Shown in pieces: positions 33,059 to 41,625 of a stretch of 48,747 nt of DNA. A model generated the notes under the pieces. It saw only the letters and a program-made list of their open reading frames with translations, was not told the origin of the DNA and searched no databases. A program made the translations under genes and the position numbers. Source of the DNA: Pelobacter sp. UBA6093 (GTDB lineage Bacteria; Desulfobacterota; Desulfuromonadia; Desulfuromonadales; Syntrophotaleaceae); contig DIWZ01000023.1 in the NCBI GenBank assembly GCA_002435955.1, positions 41,703 through 90,449 of the forward strand. The letters run 5' to 3'. Position 1 is the stretch's first letter; each line of letters opens with the position of its first letter.

Positions 33059-34095
33059 CTTCTCTGGTGCTCAATAAAGCCGGCATTTATACCCTGCTGA
33101 TGATTACGACCCTGCTCATCGGCCTGACCGAGTTCGGCCTCTCCGGCAAGCCCGGCGCGCTGCTGCTGACCCTGCTTTTCTGGTCGACCATCGCCCAGGG
33201 CTGCATCGCCCTGGTGGCTGTCTGCGAACTGGTAAACGCCCGCTGGATGGCTTCCCTGCGCCGGGAACTGCTGTCCCTCTACCCGTTGCTGTTGCTGCTG
33301 CCGTTGCTGTTTTTGTTGCTCTGGCCGCAACTCGACCTGTATCCCTGGACCAAGCACCCCAACCTGTGGCTGAACAAACCGTTTTTCATGACCCGCAATC
33401 TGGCACTGTTGCTGGCGGTGTTTTTCGCCGGCCGCCACCTGGCTCGTCGCTCGATGGCAAAGCAACCCGCCGGTCCAGCCGCCGTCATCTACCTGCTGCT
33501 GTTCGTTGCCAGCCAGTCGCTGGTGGCTTTCGACTGGTTCATGTCCCTGGTCTGGCCCTGGATCAGCACCCTGCTGGGAGCCTATTTCTTCACCGAAGGC
33601 CTGTATGGCGCTGCGGCCGTCAGCGGCCTGCTGATGCTGCTTTACTTCAAGCAAAAACATGCGGAAAACGGCCTTCCGGTCACCATCCATCTGCGTGACA
33701 TCGGCCTGCTGATGTTCGGCTTCAGCGTACTATGGGGCGGTCTGTTCTTCGCCCAGTTTCTGCTGCTGTGGTACGGCAATCTGCCGGAAGAAGTCGGTTT
33801 CATCCTGGACCTCGTCTCCAGCAGTCCGGGCCGGGAACTGGCCTGGCTGTTCCCCCTGACCTTGTTTCTGGCGCCTTTCCTGCTGCTGCTGGCCGCCCCC
33901 GTTAAACAGAACCGCCACATGGTCGCCGGGGTGGCCGGTGTCGTGCTGGCCGGCCTGTTCATCGAGCGCCTGTGTCTGGTGTTGCCAACCGTGCCAATGC
34001 ATGGCGGTGTGCTGCTGTTTTACAATCTGCTGCTTTTCGCGCTAGCACTGGTCATACTGCACAGCAGCGTCCATGCAACCAGCCAGATTGACTGA
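33055..34095 (+). CDS. actF: ActF, second NrfD-like membrane subunit
   Basis: A 346-residue integral membrane protein with about ten helices, homologous in style to ActC and known as the second quinol:cytochrome c oxidoreductase membrane subunit. Typical stretches are PLLFLLLWPQLDLYPW, FDWFMSLVWPWISTLLGAYF and LWYGNLPEE. In ACIII it sits on the opposite side of ActC and may contribute a proton pathway. Its ATG overlaps the actD stop (ATGA). It ends the operon about 27 bases before the tRNA promoter. Confidence 0.9.
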   Translation: MTSLVLNKAGIYTLLMITTLLIGLTEFGLSGKPGALLLTLLFWSTIAQGCIALVAVCELVNARWMASLRRELLSLYPLLLLLPLLFLLLWPQLDLYPWTKHPNLWLNKPFFMTRNLALLLAVFFAGRHLARRSMAKQPAGPAAVIYLLLFVASQSLVAFDWFMSLVWPWISTLLGAYFFTEGLYGAAAVSGLLMLLYFKQKHAENGLPVTIHLRDIGLLMFGFSVLWGGLFFAQFLLLWYGNLPEEVGFILDLVSSSPGRELAWLFPLTLFLAPFLLLLAAPVKQNRHMVAGVAGVVLAGLFIERLCLVLPTVPMHGGVLLFYNLLLFALALVILHSSVHATSQID

Positions 34096-34122
34096 GCAGG
34101 TACTCGACGCCACAATTTGCCA

Positions 34123-34151
34123 TTGCATTTTTCAGGGGGATGGGTTATATA
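34123..34151 (+). promoter_or_regulatory. tRNA promoter
   Basis: TTGCAT (34123-34128), exactly 17 bases, then TATATA (34146-34151), ending 11 bases before the mature tRNA 5' end. Confidence 0.65.
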
Positions 34152-34162
34152 GTTGAGTCCGC

Positions 34163-34239
<77 letters not shown>

Positions 34240-34256
34240 AATTTTCATCCTTTAAA

Positions 34257-34288
34257 AGGCCACAGCCATGCTGTGGCCTTTTTTTTTA
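34257..34288 (+). terminator. Rho-independent terminator after tRNA-Arg
   Basis: AGGCCACAGC pairs with GCTGTGGCCT around CAT, followed by a long T run to about 34288. It begins 18 bases after the tRNA CCA end. Confidence 0.93.
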
Positions 34289-34339
34289 GATAATTTCTTC
34301 CTCACCGTCGGCAATCTGGACAGAAGGGGAATCATCACG

Positions 34340-34358
34340 GATAATGATAGGAAATTCA
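34340..34358 (+). promoter_or_regulatory. Possible Fur-box half-site upstream of ferritin
   Basis: GATAATGATA matches the first ten bases of the Fur consensus; the second half is degenerate. The location, about 40-60 bases before an iron-storage gene, makes iron control plausible. Confidence 0.3.
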
Positions 34359-34397
34359 GGTTTCACCCAATTCCCAGCTGACTTAAAGGAGATCTTC

Positions 34398-34922
34398 ATG
34401 CTGAGCCAGAAATTGCAGGATGCATTGAACGAACAGATGAAAAACGAGTTTTTTTCGGCCTACCTGTACAAGGCCATGGCCGCCTATTTCGAGACGGAAG
34501 ACCTGCCGGGTTTTGCGCATTGGATGCGATTGCAGGTCCTTGAAGAGCTGTGCCACGGTGAAAAAATCTTCAACTTCATCTGCGAGGCGGGGGGGCGTGC
34601 AATCATGCTGGCCATCGACGCGCCGAAGGCCGACTATGATTCTCCTCTGGAGGCATTCGAATTCTCTCTCAAACACGAACAGTTCGTCAGCGATAGCATC
34701 AACCAGCTCATGAGCCTGGCCAAGCAGGAGAGCAACCACGCTACCGAGATTTTCCTGCAGTGGTTTGTCACCGAGCAGGTCGAGGAAGAGGCCAGCTTCG
34801 GCCTGGAACTTAAAAAACTCAAAAGACTGGCGGGCGATGGACGGGGGCTGCTGATGCTCGACCAGGAACTGGGCCAGCGCATCTTCACGCCACCCACCGG
34901 CATGAATATTACCGGTGCCTGA
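34398..34922 (+). CDS. ftnA: Bacterial non-heme ferritin
   Basis: A 174-residue four-helix ferritin. The ferroxidase residues line up with E. coli FtnA: Glu17, Glu50, His53, Glu94, Gln127 and Glu130. It oxidises Fe2+ and stores iron as a mineral in a 24-mer, and it limits oxidative stress. AAAGGAG lies eight bases before the ATG at 34398; an earlier in-frame ATG at 34344 overlaps the putative Fur site and is rejected. It is a single gene between two terminators. Confidence 0.95.
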   Translation: MLSQKLQDALNEQMKNEFFSAYLYKAMAAYFETEDLPGFAHWMRLQVLEELCHGEKIFNFICEAGGRAIMLAIDAPKADYDSPLEAFEFSLKHEQFVSDSINQLMSLAKQESNHATEIFLQWFVTEQVEEEASFGLELKKLKRLAGDGRGLLMLDQELGQRIFTPPTGMNITGA

Positions 34923-34945
34923 CATCGGGTGATGACTGAATGCAG

Positions 34946-34981
34946 CAGATGGCCCGTGCCGGATTTCGCACGGGCCATCTG
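34946..34981. terminator. Bidirectional hairpin between ferritin and the TPR lipoprotein
   Basis: CAGATGGCCCGTGC (34946-34959) pairs with GCACGGGCCATCTG (34968-34981), a perfect 14-bp stem with an 8-base loop, then GTTTTA. It separates two convergent genes. Confidence 0.8.
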
Positions 34982-34983
34982 TT

Positions 34984-35403
34984 TTACGGTTGCGCCGCTT
35001 TTTCGAAGGCGTCCCGGGCGCCCTGCAGATCGCCCCGCCGGGTCCGAGCCTGGCCGATGATGCGCCAGTTTTCCTGGCGCAGGGCCCCATCGCCAGCGAT
35101 GAGGCTATTGGATTTGGCGGCGAGATTTTCGGCCTGGCGGTATAGTCCCTGCTCCAGCCGTACACGCGCCAGAGCCTGCCAGAGGGCGGGATTGCGCGGC
35201 TCGATCCGCAAGGCGCGTTCCAACGAGCCACTGGCCTCGGGCAACTGACCGGCGCTGCTCTGTATCTGGGCCTTGTCAAGCAATGCAACCACGGCAGCAT
35301 TGGTCGACGCAGCGGCTGGCGGCGCTTCCTGCCGGAGCGCCGTGCAACCCGCCAACAACAGCATAACGGCAAATCCTGTCCATCGATATACGGCTAGCAT
35401 CAT
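34984..35403 (-). CDS. TPR-repeat lipoprotein
   Basis: A 139-residue protein with a lipoprotein signal ending in LLLAGC (Cys about residue 20) and two to three TPR-like helical hairpins (AQIQSSAGQLPEASGSLERAL, abbreviated; PALWQALARVRLEQGLYRQAE; RRGDLQGARDAFEKA). The ATG overlaps the stop of the PBP1b gene (ATGA), so production of the two is coupled. A lipoprotein coupled to PBP1b suggests an activator or scaffold analogous to LpoB or CpoB, which is inference. A second ATG follows immediately. Confidence 0.8.
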   Translation of the reverse strand: MMLAVYRWTGFAVMLLLAGCTALRQEAPPAAASTNAAVVALLDKAQIQSSAGQLPEASGSLERALRIEPRNPALWQALARVRLEQGLYRQAENLAAKSNSLIAGDGALRQENWRIIGQARTRRGDLQGARDAFEKAAQP

Positions 35404-37685
35404 TGAAAGATCCCTTTGAACCAGTTTTTGATGGAGCCCCCCAGCGAGGAGGGGCCGCACGCTGCCCTCCGGGTCGGTGCCGACCCCACGATAAAGGGCA
35501 GCTCAACGGCATCGGGACAGCCTGCGGCACTGAGCAGGCCCGATGCCGGTTCGATCCAGACACTTTCCACGTTGTCCGGCGCTGCAAGCAGCAGCGGTTC
35601 GGGATCCAGGGCGACCATGACATCCTGCCAAACCCCCATGGCGCCGCTGGCGCCGGTAAGCCCGGTCGATTCGTTATCGTCCCGCCCGATCCATACCACA
35701 CCCAGTCGATCGCCAGTAAAACCGGCAAACCAACTGTCGCGGTAATCATCGGTGGTTCCGGTTTTGCCGGCAATATCCAGGTCCGGGGACAGGCTGTTAT
35801 AAAGCCCCTGGGCCGTGCCCTCATGCACCACCGCCTGCATGGCGGAGGTCAGCAGATAGTTGGGCGCCGGCTCGATGACCTGCTCCACGTTCAGCGGATA
35901 ACGTTGAAGAGGTTCGCCCTGTGCCGTCAACACTTCGCGAATGGCCCGCAACGGGGTGCGAAACCCGCCGCTGGCGATGCTTTGGTAAACCTGGGTGACC
36001 TCCAGAGGGGACAGCGCGTTGGCCCCCAGCAGACTGGAGGCAAAGACCGGCAGATCCCGCTCAACCCCCAACTGCCGCACATTGGCCATGATCGGTGCCA
36101 CGCCAAGGGCCAGGCCAAGTCTGGCCGTCGACACGTTGTAGGAATGCGCCAGGGCCATGCGTAGGGGTACCCTGCCATGAAATCGTTTATCGTAGTTCTG
36201 CGGCGCCCAATCCCCGGTTCCTGCCTGCTTTAAAACCAGCGGACTGTCATCCAGTAATGTCGCCAAAGTGTATTGAGACGGATGCTGCAGGGCGGTAAGA
36301 TATACCAGCGGCTTGATCAGGGAACCGATAGGCCGCCGAGCATCGAGTGCCCGGTTGAAGCCTTCGAAACGCGGGTTGCGCCCCCCGACACAGGCCTTCA
36401 CTTCGGCATCCTGAGTGGCAGTCACCAGCACGGCTCCCTGCAGAAGCCCGGGCTTCAAGCTGCGAGCCTTCTCCAGTCGCGTCAAGCGCTCCTGCAAAGC
36501 CTGTTCGGCCACCCGCTGTACCTGGGGATCAAGTGTGGAAAAGATCTGCAACCCCTCCGAGCGCAAATCTTCGTCCCGGTAGTCACGCCGCAGTTGGCGA
36601 TGAATCAGTCCCAAAAAAGCCGGGTAAGGGGAAGTCCCGCGTGGCGGCCGGTCGACCACACCGAGGGGTGCCGCCTGGGCCGCGCGACATTGCTGCTCGG
36701 TGATGGAGCCGGTTTCAACCATCTGCGCCAACACCAGATTGCGGCGATCCAGAGCCCGTTTTGGATGTTTGCGGGGGCTGAAATAGGCGGGACCTTTCAA
36801 CATGCCGACCAGCAACGCCCCCTCGCTCAAGCCCAGATGGGGCAACGGCTTGTCAAAAAAGAACACACTGGCAAGACCGATCCCGTGAATCGCGCGGTTG
36901 CCGTCCTGTCCCAGATAAACCTCGTTGAGGTAGGTTTCGAGAATTTCCTCCTTGCTGTAGTGTTTCTCCAGCAACAGCGCCATGACCATTTCCGTCAGCT
37001 TGCGACGCATGGTCCGCTCGGCGGTCAGGTAAAAGTTTTTGATCAGCTGCTGGGTCAAGGTACTGCCTCCCTGCACACTTTTACCGCTGACGGTCATGAC
37101 AAACGCCCGCGCGATGCCTCGCGGGTCGATGCCGTGATGGCTGTAAAAACGACGGTCCTCCACAGCGATCAGAGCGTCCACCACCGATTCTGGCACTTCG
37201 CTCAAACTGGCAAGTACCCGGTCTTCGTTCTCACCGGGATAGATCCCCCCGATCAGGGCCGGATCCAGGCGCACCAGATCCAGTGCGACCTGCCCGTCAC
37301 GCCCTGTCAGCGCCACCACCCGATCGTCGGTGAAACTCACGGTGCAGGATATGGATGCCTGGGGGCCATCGCCAAACACGAAAGCCCGGCTGACCAAGTC
37401 CAGGCTCTGGCCCCGCCAGCGATAGGTTCCGGGCTCCCGCGCTGCGGAGGTCTGCCGGTACCCGAGCAGGGCAAGTTCAGCAGTGAGTTCTGACAGGTTG
37501 AGCTTTAAACCCGGATAAATTTCCAGCGGGCGGGCATAGACCCTGGCCGGCAGAGCAAATCGCTTACCTTCAAACCGGGCACGAACGGCAAAATCGAGAT
37601 ACACCGCATAAGCCCCGGCCGCACATACCCCCACCAGCATAATGACGATAATCAGTTTTATTCTGGAAACCTTGCGTTTTGCCAT
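35400..37685 (-). CDS. mrcB: Bifunctional penicillin-binding protein 1b
   Basis: A 761-residue class A PBP. Order: short cytoplasmic tail (MAKRKVSRIK), one membrane helix, a UB2H-like domain (ALLGYRQTSAAREPGTYRW), the glycosyltransferase domain (EDRRFYSHHGIDPRGIARA, GGSTLTQQLIKN) and the transpeptidase with SLIK (SxxK), SYN (SxN) and KTGTT (KTG). It polymerises and cross-links peptidoglycan outside the inner membrane. The UB2H region is the LpoB docking site in E. coli PBP1B. The Met at 37685 begins the cytoplasmic tail; GGAGG lies 11 bases upstream. It is followed without a gap by the TPR lipoprotein. Confidence 0.94.
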   Translation of the reverse strand: MAKRKVSRIKLIIVIMLVGVCAAGAYAVYLDFAVRARFEGKRFALPARVYARPLEIYPGLKLNLSELTAELALLGYRQTSAAREPGTYRWRGQSLDLVSRAFVFGDGPQASISCTVSFTDDRVVALTGRDGQVALDLVRLDPALIGGIYPGENEDRVLASLSEVPESVVDALIAVEDRRFYSHHGIDPRGIARAFVMTVSGKSVQGGSTLTQQLIKNFYLTAERTMRRKLTEMVMALLLEKHYSKEEILETYLNEVYLGQDGNRAIHGIGLASVFFFDKPLPHLGLSEGALLVGMLKGPAYFSPRKHPKRALDRRNLVLAQMVETGSITEQQCRAAQAAPLGVVDRPPRGTSPYPAFLGLIHRQLRRDYRDEDLRSEGLQIFSTLDPQVQRVAEQALQERLTRLEKARSLKPGLLQGAVLVTATQDAEVKACVGGRNPRFEGFNRALDARRPIGSLIKPLVYLTALQHPSQYTLATLLDDSPLVLKQAGTGDWAPQNYDKRFHGRVPLRMALAHSYNVSTARLGLALGVAPIMANVRQLGVERDLPVFASSLLGANALSPLEVTQVYQSIASGGFRTPLRAIREVLTAQGEPLQRYPLNVEQVIEPAPNYLLTSAMQAVVHEGTAQGLYNSLSPDLDIAGKTGTTDDYRDSWFAGFTGDRLGVVWIGRDDNESTGLTGASGAMGVWQDVMVALDPEPLLLAAPDNVESVWIEPASGLLSAAGCPDAVELPFIVGSAPTRRAACGPSSLGGSIKNWFKGIFQ

Positions 37686-38028
37686 GGTCCGTCCCGACCT
37701 CCGAAAGAGTGGCGTTTCTGGAAAACCAGTCAAACAAGCTGGTTTTCTGCCACCATAGTAACCACTTTGAGACATTTCAACAATGGTTACCCTAAAAAAC
37801 AACAATTCCCTTTGAAGCCATGCCTCATCTGGTGACAATCCAAAACAAAATTGTTATGCTCCTGTGTCCTGTGCGGTTGATTCTGCTTTTCAATTCGGGG
37901 TCTTTGTGGTGCATCCGCCAGGATGGCCCTGACTGCTGCGCTGCCGATGGCCGACGGCTTCGCCTAATTTATAAAAATCCACGATCTGCCGTCCTTTGCA
38001 GGATGGGGCGTTGCGGAGACCACGCATC
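37686..38028. promoter_or_regulatory. Divergent intergenic region with two inverted repeats
   Basis: This 343-base gap separates mrcB (minus) from the PAS-GGDEF-EAL gene (plus). GAAAACCAG (37721) pairs with CTGGTTTTC (37739), a hairpin in the mrcB leader. GTAACCA (37758-37764) and TGGTTAC (37784-37790) form a perfect inverted repeat that could be an operator. No gene or recognised riboswitch is seen in the remainder. Confidence 0.35.
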
Positions 38029-41000
38029 ATGGAAAATGTTTTTCTCGCACTGATCAAAAATGCAGCCCTGCTGCTGTCCATGGCTTTCATCTATGATGTC
38101 ATGACCAGCCGTTACCGCCTCAAGCAACGGCGGGTGGTACAGATTTTCGTCGGACTGACCCTTGGTCTGCTTGGAATCACTATCATGCTTACCCCCTGGC
38201 AATTTGTCCCGGGGATCGTTTTCGACACCCGGTCGGTGCTGCTGGGCGTGTCCGGCCTTTTCTTCGGCGCCATCCCGACCTGCCTGGCCATGGTCATGAC
38301 CGCGATCTTTCGCTGGTCGCAGGGCGGAGCAGCCGCCGGGGTCGGTATCGGAGTGATCTTCGCCTCGGGTACCCTGGGCATCCTCTGGAAACATCTGAAC
38401 CGCTGGTCCACCGATGAACTTTCCTGGCGACAACTCTACCTTTTCGGGGTGGTGATCCACGGGGTCATGCTGCTGTGCATGTTGCTGTTGCCATGGCCAA
38501 CCGCCGTGCACGTTCTGGAACAGATCACCCTGCCGGTTATCTTTATCTACCCCCTGGCCACAGCCATGCTTGGCACCTTGATGGTTATCCGCCTGCGGCG
38601 CGACAGGATGGCCATCGCATTGCAGGCCAGCGAAGAACGGTTGCGAATGACCCTCAGAGCTTCGCAGCAGGGGCTTTACGATCTCAACGTGCAAACCGGC
38701 GCCATTATTGTCAACGCCGAATACGCTCTCATCCTCGGCTACGACCCTGACGGCTTTAATGAGACCAACGCCACCTGGATAGCGCGCATGCATCCCGATG
38801 ACCGGACCCTGGTTCTGACAGCCTATCGCGATTATCTTGCCGGCAAAACGGACGAGTTCTGCGCGGAATTTCGTCAGAAAACCCGCACCGGCCACTGGAA
38901 GTGGGTTCTCTCCATGGGCAAGTTGGTGGAACGGGATGCCCAGAACCAGCCACTGCGCATGCTCGGAACTTTTACCGATATCACGGAGCGCCGACTGGCC
39001 GACGAACATAAACGCCAGGCTGAACTGGAAAAGGCCTGCCTGCTCGACGAAGCCCAGCAGGCCCGCTTGACCTTGCAGCGCCTGTTCGAAGAACAAAAGG
39101 CGGCGTCGGCGGAAATCGAGCGTACTTCACGCCTGCTGGAAGGGGTGCTCAACGCCGCCTCCGAAGTATCCATCATCGCGACCGATCCGCGGGGCATCAT
39201 CACCGTTTTCAACCATGGCGCCGAAAAGATGCTGGGGTACGCGGCGGAGGAAATGCTCGGCCTGCAAACCCCCACCTCATTACACCTGGCTTCCGAATTA
39301 CAGACTCGCTACGCCGAACTCAGTGCCGACAGCGAGCGGCCCATTACGAACTATGCCGAATTCATGGCCCAGGCCACTCTGCGCAACGCCGAACACCGGG
39401 AATGGACCTACGTACGCAAGGATGGAGAGAAAATTTCCGTATCGCTGGTCATAACCGCCATGCGCTCCCCCGACAACCAAATCGTCGGTTACCTCGGCAT
39501 CGCCCAGGATATCACCGCAAGCAACAAGGCGCAGGCCGGTTGGCGCCTGGCGCAGTTCTGTATCGACCACGCCGCTATCGGCATCTACCGCATCGATGAA
39601 TGCGGCCGCATCCAGGAAGCCAATCAGCAAGCGTGCAACAGTCTTGGCTACACCCGCCAGGAACTGCATGCTATGTCCATCTTCGACATCCACCCGACAT
39701 GGACCCCGCAGCGGTGGCAACAGCACCGCAAAAAAATGCTCGGCCACCGGGCAGGGACGATTGAAACCGTGCACCGGCGCAAGGACGGCACCACCTTCCC
39801 CGTCGAGGTGACGGTAAACTACCTCGAATACGAGGGGCGGACATTATCCTACTCCTTTGCCCGCGATATCACAGAACGCAAGCTGCACGAAGATGAATTA
39901 CGCAAGTTGTCGCAGGCGGTGGAGCAGAGTCCGGCCGCCGTAGTACTGACGAACCTCCAGGGGCAGATCGAGTATGCCAACCCCAAATTCTCGCAGATTA
40001 CCGGTTACACCCTGGAGGAAGTGCGTGGCAAGACCTCGCGCTTTCTAAAATCCGGCGAAACCTCCCCGGAGGAGTACCGCATCCTCTGGGAAACCATCAG
40101 CGCCGGACAGGAATGGCATGGGGAATTCCACAACCGGCGCAAGGACGGTACGTTTTTCTGGGAGCATACCTCCATCTCCCCGGTGCGCGATGACGCTGGG
40201 GATATCAGCCATTTTCTGGCCATCAAGGAAGACATCACCGAACGCAAGCGCTACGAAGAGCAGTTGCAGCACCTCGCCACCCACGATGATTTGACCGGCC
40301 TTGCCAACCGAGCCCTGCTGCAGGATCGTCTCGAACAATCGATCCTGTTTGCCAAACGCTCCGGGCGGCTGGTAGCCGCGCTGCTGCTCGATCTGGATCG
40401 CTTCAAGATCATTAACGACAGCCTGGGACACAGCTTTGGCGACAGCCTGCTGAAAATCATCGCCGAGCGACTCAGAGAATCGGTACGGGGTGCCGATACC
40501 GTAGCACGGCTGGGGGGCGACGAATTCGTCATTCTGCTTGCGGAAGTAGCCAGCGAGGAAGATGTCGGGAAAGTCGCGAAAAAGATTCTCGACAATATCA
40601 CCGCCCCTTTTCAGATAGGCGATCGCGAGATCACGGTTACAGCCAGTCTAGGCATCAGTATCTACCCATGGGACGGCGAAGACGAGGAGACCCTGATCCG
40701 CAATGCCGATATCGCCATGTACCGCGCCAAGGAGGAAGGCAACAGCTTTCGGCTCTATGCCCCGGAAATGAACCTGGTGGTGCATGAAGTCATGGAAATG
40801 GAAACCGATCTGCGCCGGGCCCTGGAACGCAATGAACTGCTGCTGCACTACCAGCCAAAAATCAACCTGGAAACCGGTACCATCACCGGTGCTGAAGCCT
40901 TGTTACGCTGGAAGCATCCGGTACGCGGCATGATACTGCCGGGAATATTCATTCCTCTGGCGGAGGAGACCGGTCTGATCCAGCCCATTGGAGAATGGGT

Positions 41001-41571
41001 GTTGCAGCACATCTGCCACCAGATTAAATCCTGGCAGGCCCAAGGTCTGCCGATTGTGCCGATTGCTGCCAACCTTTCGGCGCGCCAGTTTCGCACCGAT
41101 GACCTGGGTGAAACGGTACGGCGCATCCTGCAGGATTCCGGGCTCCCGCCCCATCTGCTGGAGCTGGAATTGACCGAAAGCATGATCATGCGTGATCCTC
41201 AATCCGCAGCAGCAACCATGCAGCAACTGAATACCCTTGGCGTCAGCCTGGCACTGGATGACTTCGGTACCGGCTATTCGTCTCTTAACTACCTGCGGCG
41301 CTTTCCCGTGGACTGCCTTAAAATCGACCGATCCTTCATCAGTGATGTCGCGGACGACCCCAGCGCGGCTGCCGTTGCCACCAGTATTATCGCCATTGCA
41401 CACAGCCTCGGTCTACAGGCCGTTGCCGAGGGGGTGGAAACCAGGGAACAACTGGAGTTTCTGCGCGAATGCGGCTGCGACAGCTACCAGGGATACTACT
41501 TCAGTGCGCCCCTGGGCGCAGCAGACTTTACCGAAATGCTGCGCAGCGCCGAACAGTTGCCAACCGCCTGA
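38029..41571 (+). CDS. Membrane PAS-GGDEF-EAL c-di-GMP protein
   Basis: A 1180-residue protein. The N-terminal 190 residues form a 5TM-5TMR_LYT-like membrane sensor (PGIVFDTRSVLLGVSGLFFG). Four PAS domains follow (about 205-330, 370-500, 505-625 and 630-750), the first two separated by a coiled coil. The GGDEF domain has an intact RLGGDEF and an I-site (RGAD) five residues before it. The EAL domain has EALLRWKHP, ELTES, DDFGTGYSSL, KIDRSF and EGVE. Both cyclase and phosphodiesterase sites look active, so net output probably depends on the sensors. The ATG at 38029 has GGAG nine bases upstream. Confidence 0.93.
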   Translation: MENVFLALIKNAALLLSMAFIYDVMTSRYRLKQRRVVQIFVGLTLGLLGITIMLTPWQFVPGIVFDTRSVLLGVSGLFFGAIPTCLAMVMTAIFRWSQGGAAAGVGIGVIFASGTLGILWKHLNRWSTDELSWRQLYLFGVVIHGVMLLCMLLLPWPTAVHVLEQITLPVIFIYPLATAMLGTLMVIRLRRDRMAIALQASEERLRMTLRASQQGLYDLNVQTGAIIVNAEYALILGYDPDGFNETNATWIARMHPDDRTLVLTAYRDYLAGKTDEFCAEFRQKTRTGHWKWVLSMGKLVERDAQNQPLRMLGTFTDITERRLADEHKRQAELEKACLLDEAQQARLTLQRLFEEQKAASAEIERTSRLLEGVLNAASEVSIIATDPRGIITVFNHGAEKMLGYAAEEMLGLQTPTSLHLASELQTRYAELSADSERPITNYAEFMAQATLRNAEHREWTYVRKDGEKISVSLVITAMRSPDNQIVGYLGIAQDITASNKAQAGWRLAQFCIDHAAIGIYRIDECGRIQEANQQACNSLGYTRQELHAMSIFDIHPTWTPQRWQQHRKKMLGHRAGTIETVHRRKDGTTFPVEVTVNYLEYEGRTLSYSFARDITERKLHEDELRKLSQAVEQSPAAVVLTNLQGQIEYANPKFSQITGYTLEEVRGKTSRFLKSGETSPEEYRILWETISAGQEWHGEFHNRRKDGTFFWEHTSISPVRDDAGDISHFLAIKEDITERKRYEEQLQHLATHDDLTGLANRALLQDRLEQSILFAKRSGRLVAALLLDLDRFKIINDSLGHSFGDSLLKIIAERLRESVRGADTVARLGGDEFVILLAEVASEEDVGKVAKKILDNITAPFQIGDREITVTASLGISIYPWDGEDEETLIRNADIAMYRAKEEGNSFRLYAPEMNLVVHEVMEMETDLRRALERNELLLHYQPKINLETGTITGAEALLRWKHPVRGMILPGIFIPLAEETGLIQPIGEWVLQHICHQIKSWQAQGLPIVPIAANLSARQFRTDDLGETVRRILQDSGLPPHLLELELTESMIMRDPQSAAATMQQLNTLGVSLALDDFGTGYSSLNYLRRFPVDCLKIDRSFISDVADDPSAAAVATSIIAIAHSLGLQAVAEGVETREQLEFLRECGCDSYQGYYFSAPLGAADFTEMLRSAEQLPTA

Positions 41572-41625
41572 CGCCGCCTGACGCCGGGCTACCCTCAACG
41601 CGAAACAAGCGTAAGGAGACTGAAT

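Noticed and set aside
37800..38028. c-di-GMP (GEMM) riboswitch before the PAS-GGDEF-EAL gene
   Set aside because: The conserved GEMM core segments are not present in either orientation.
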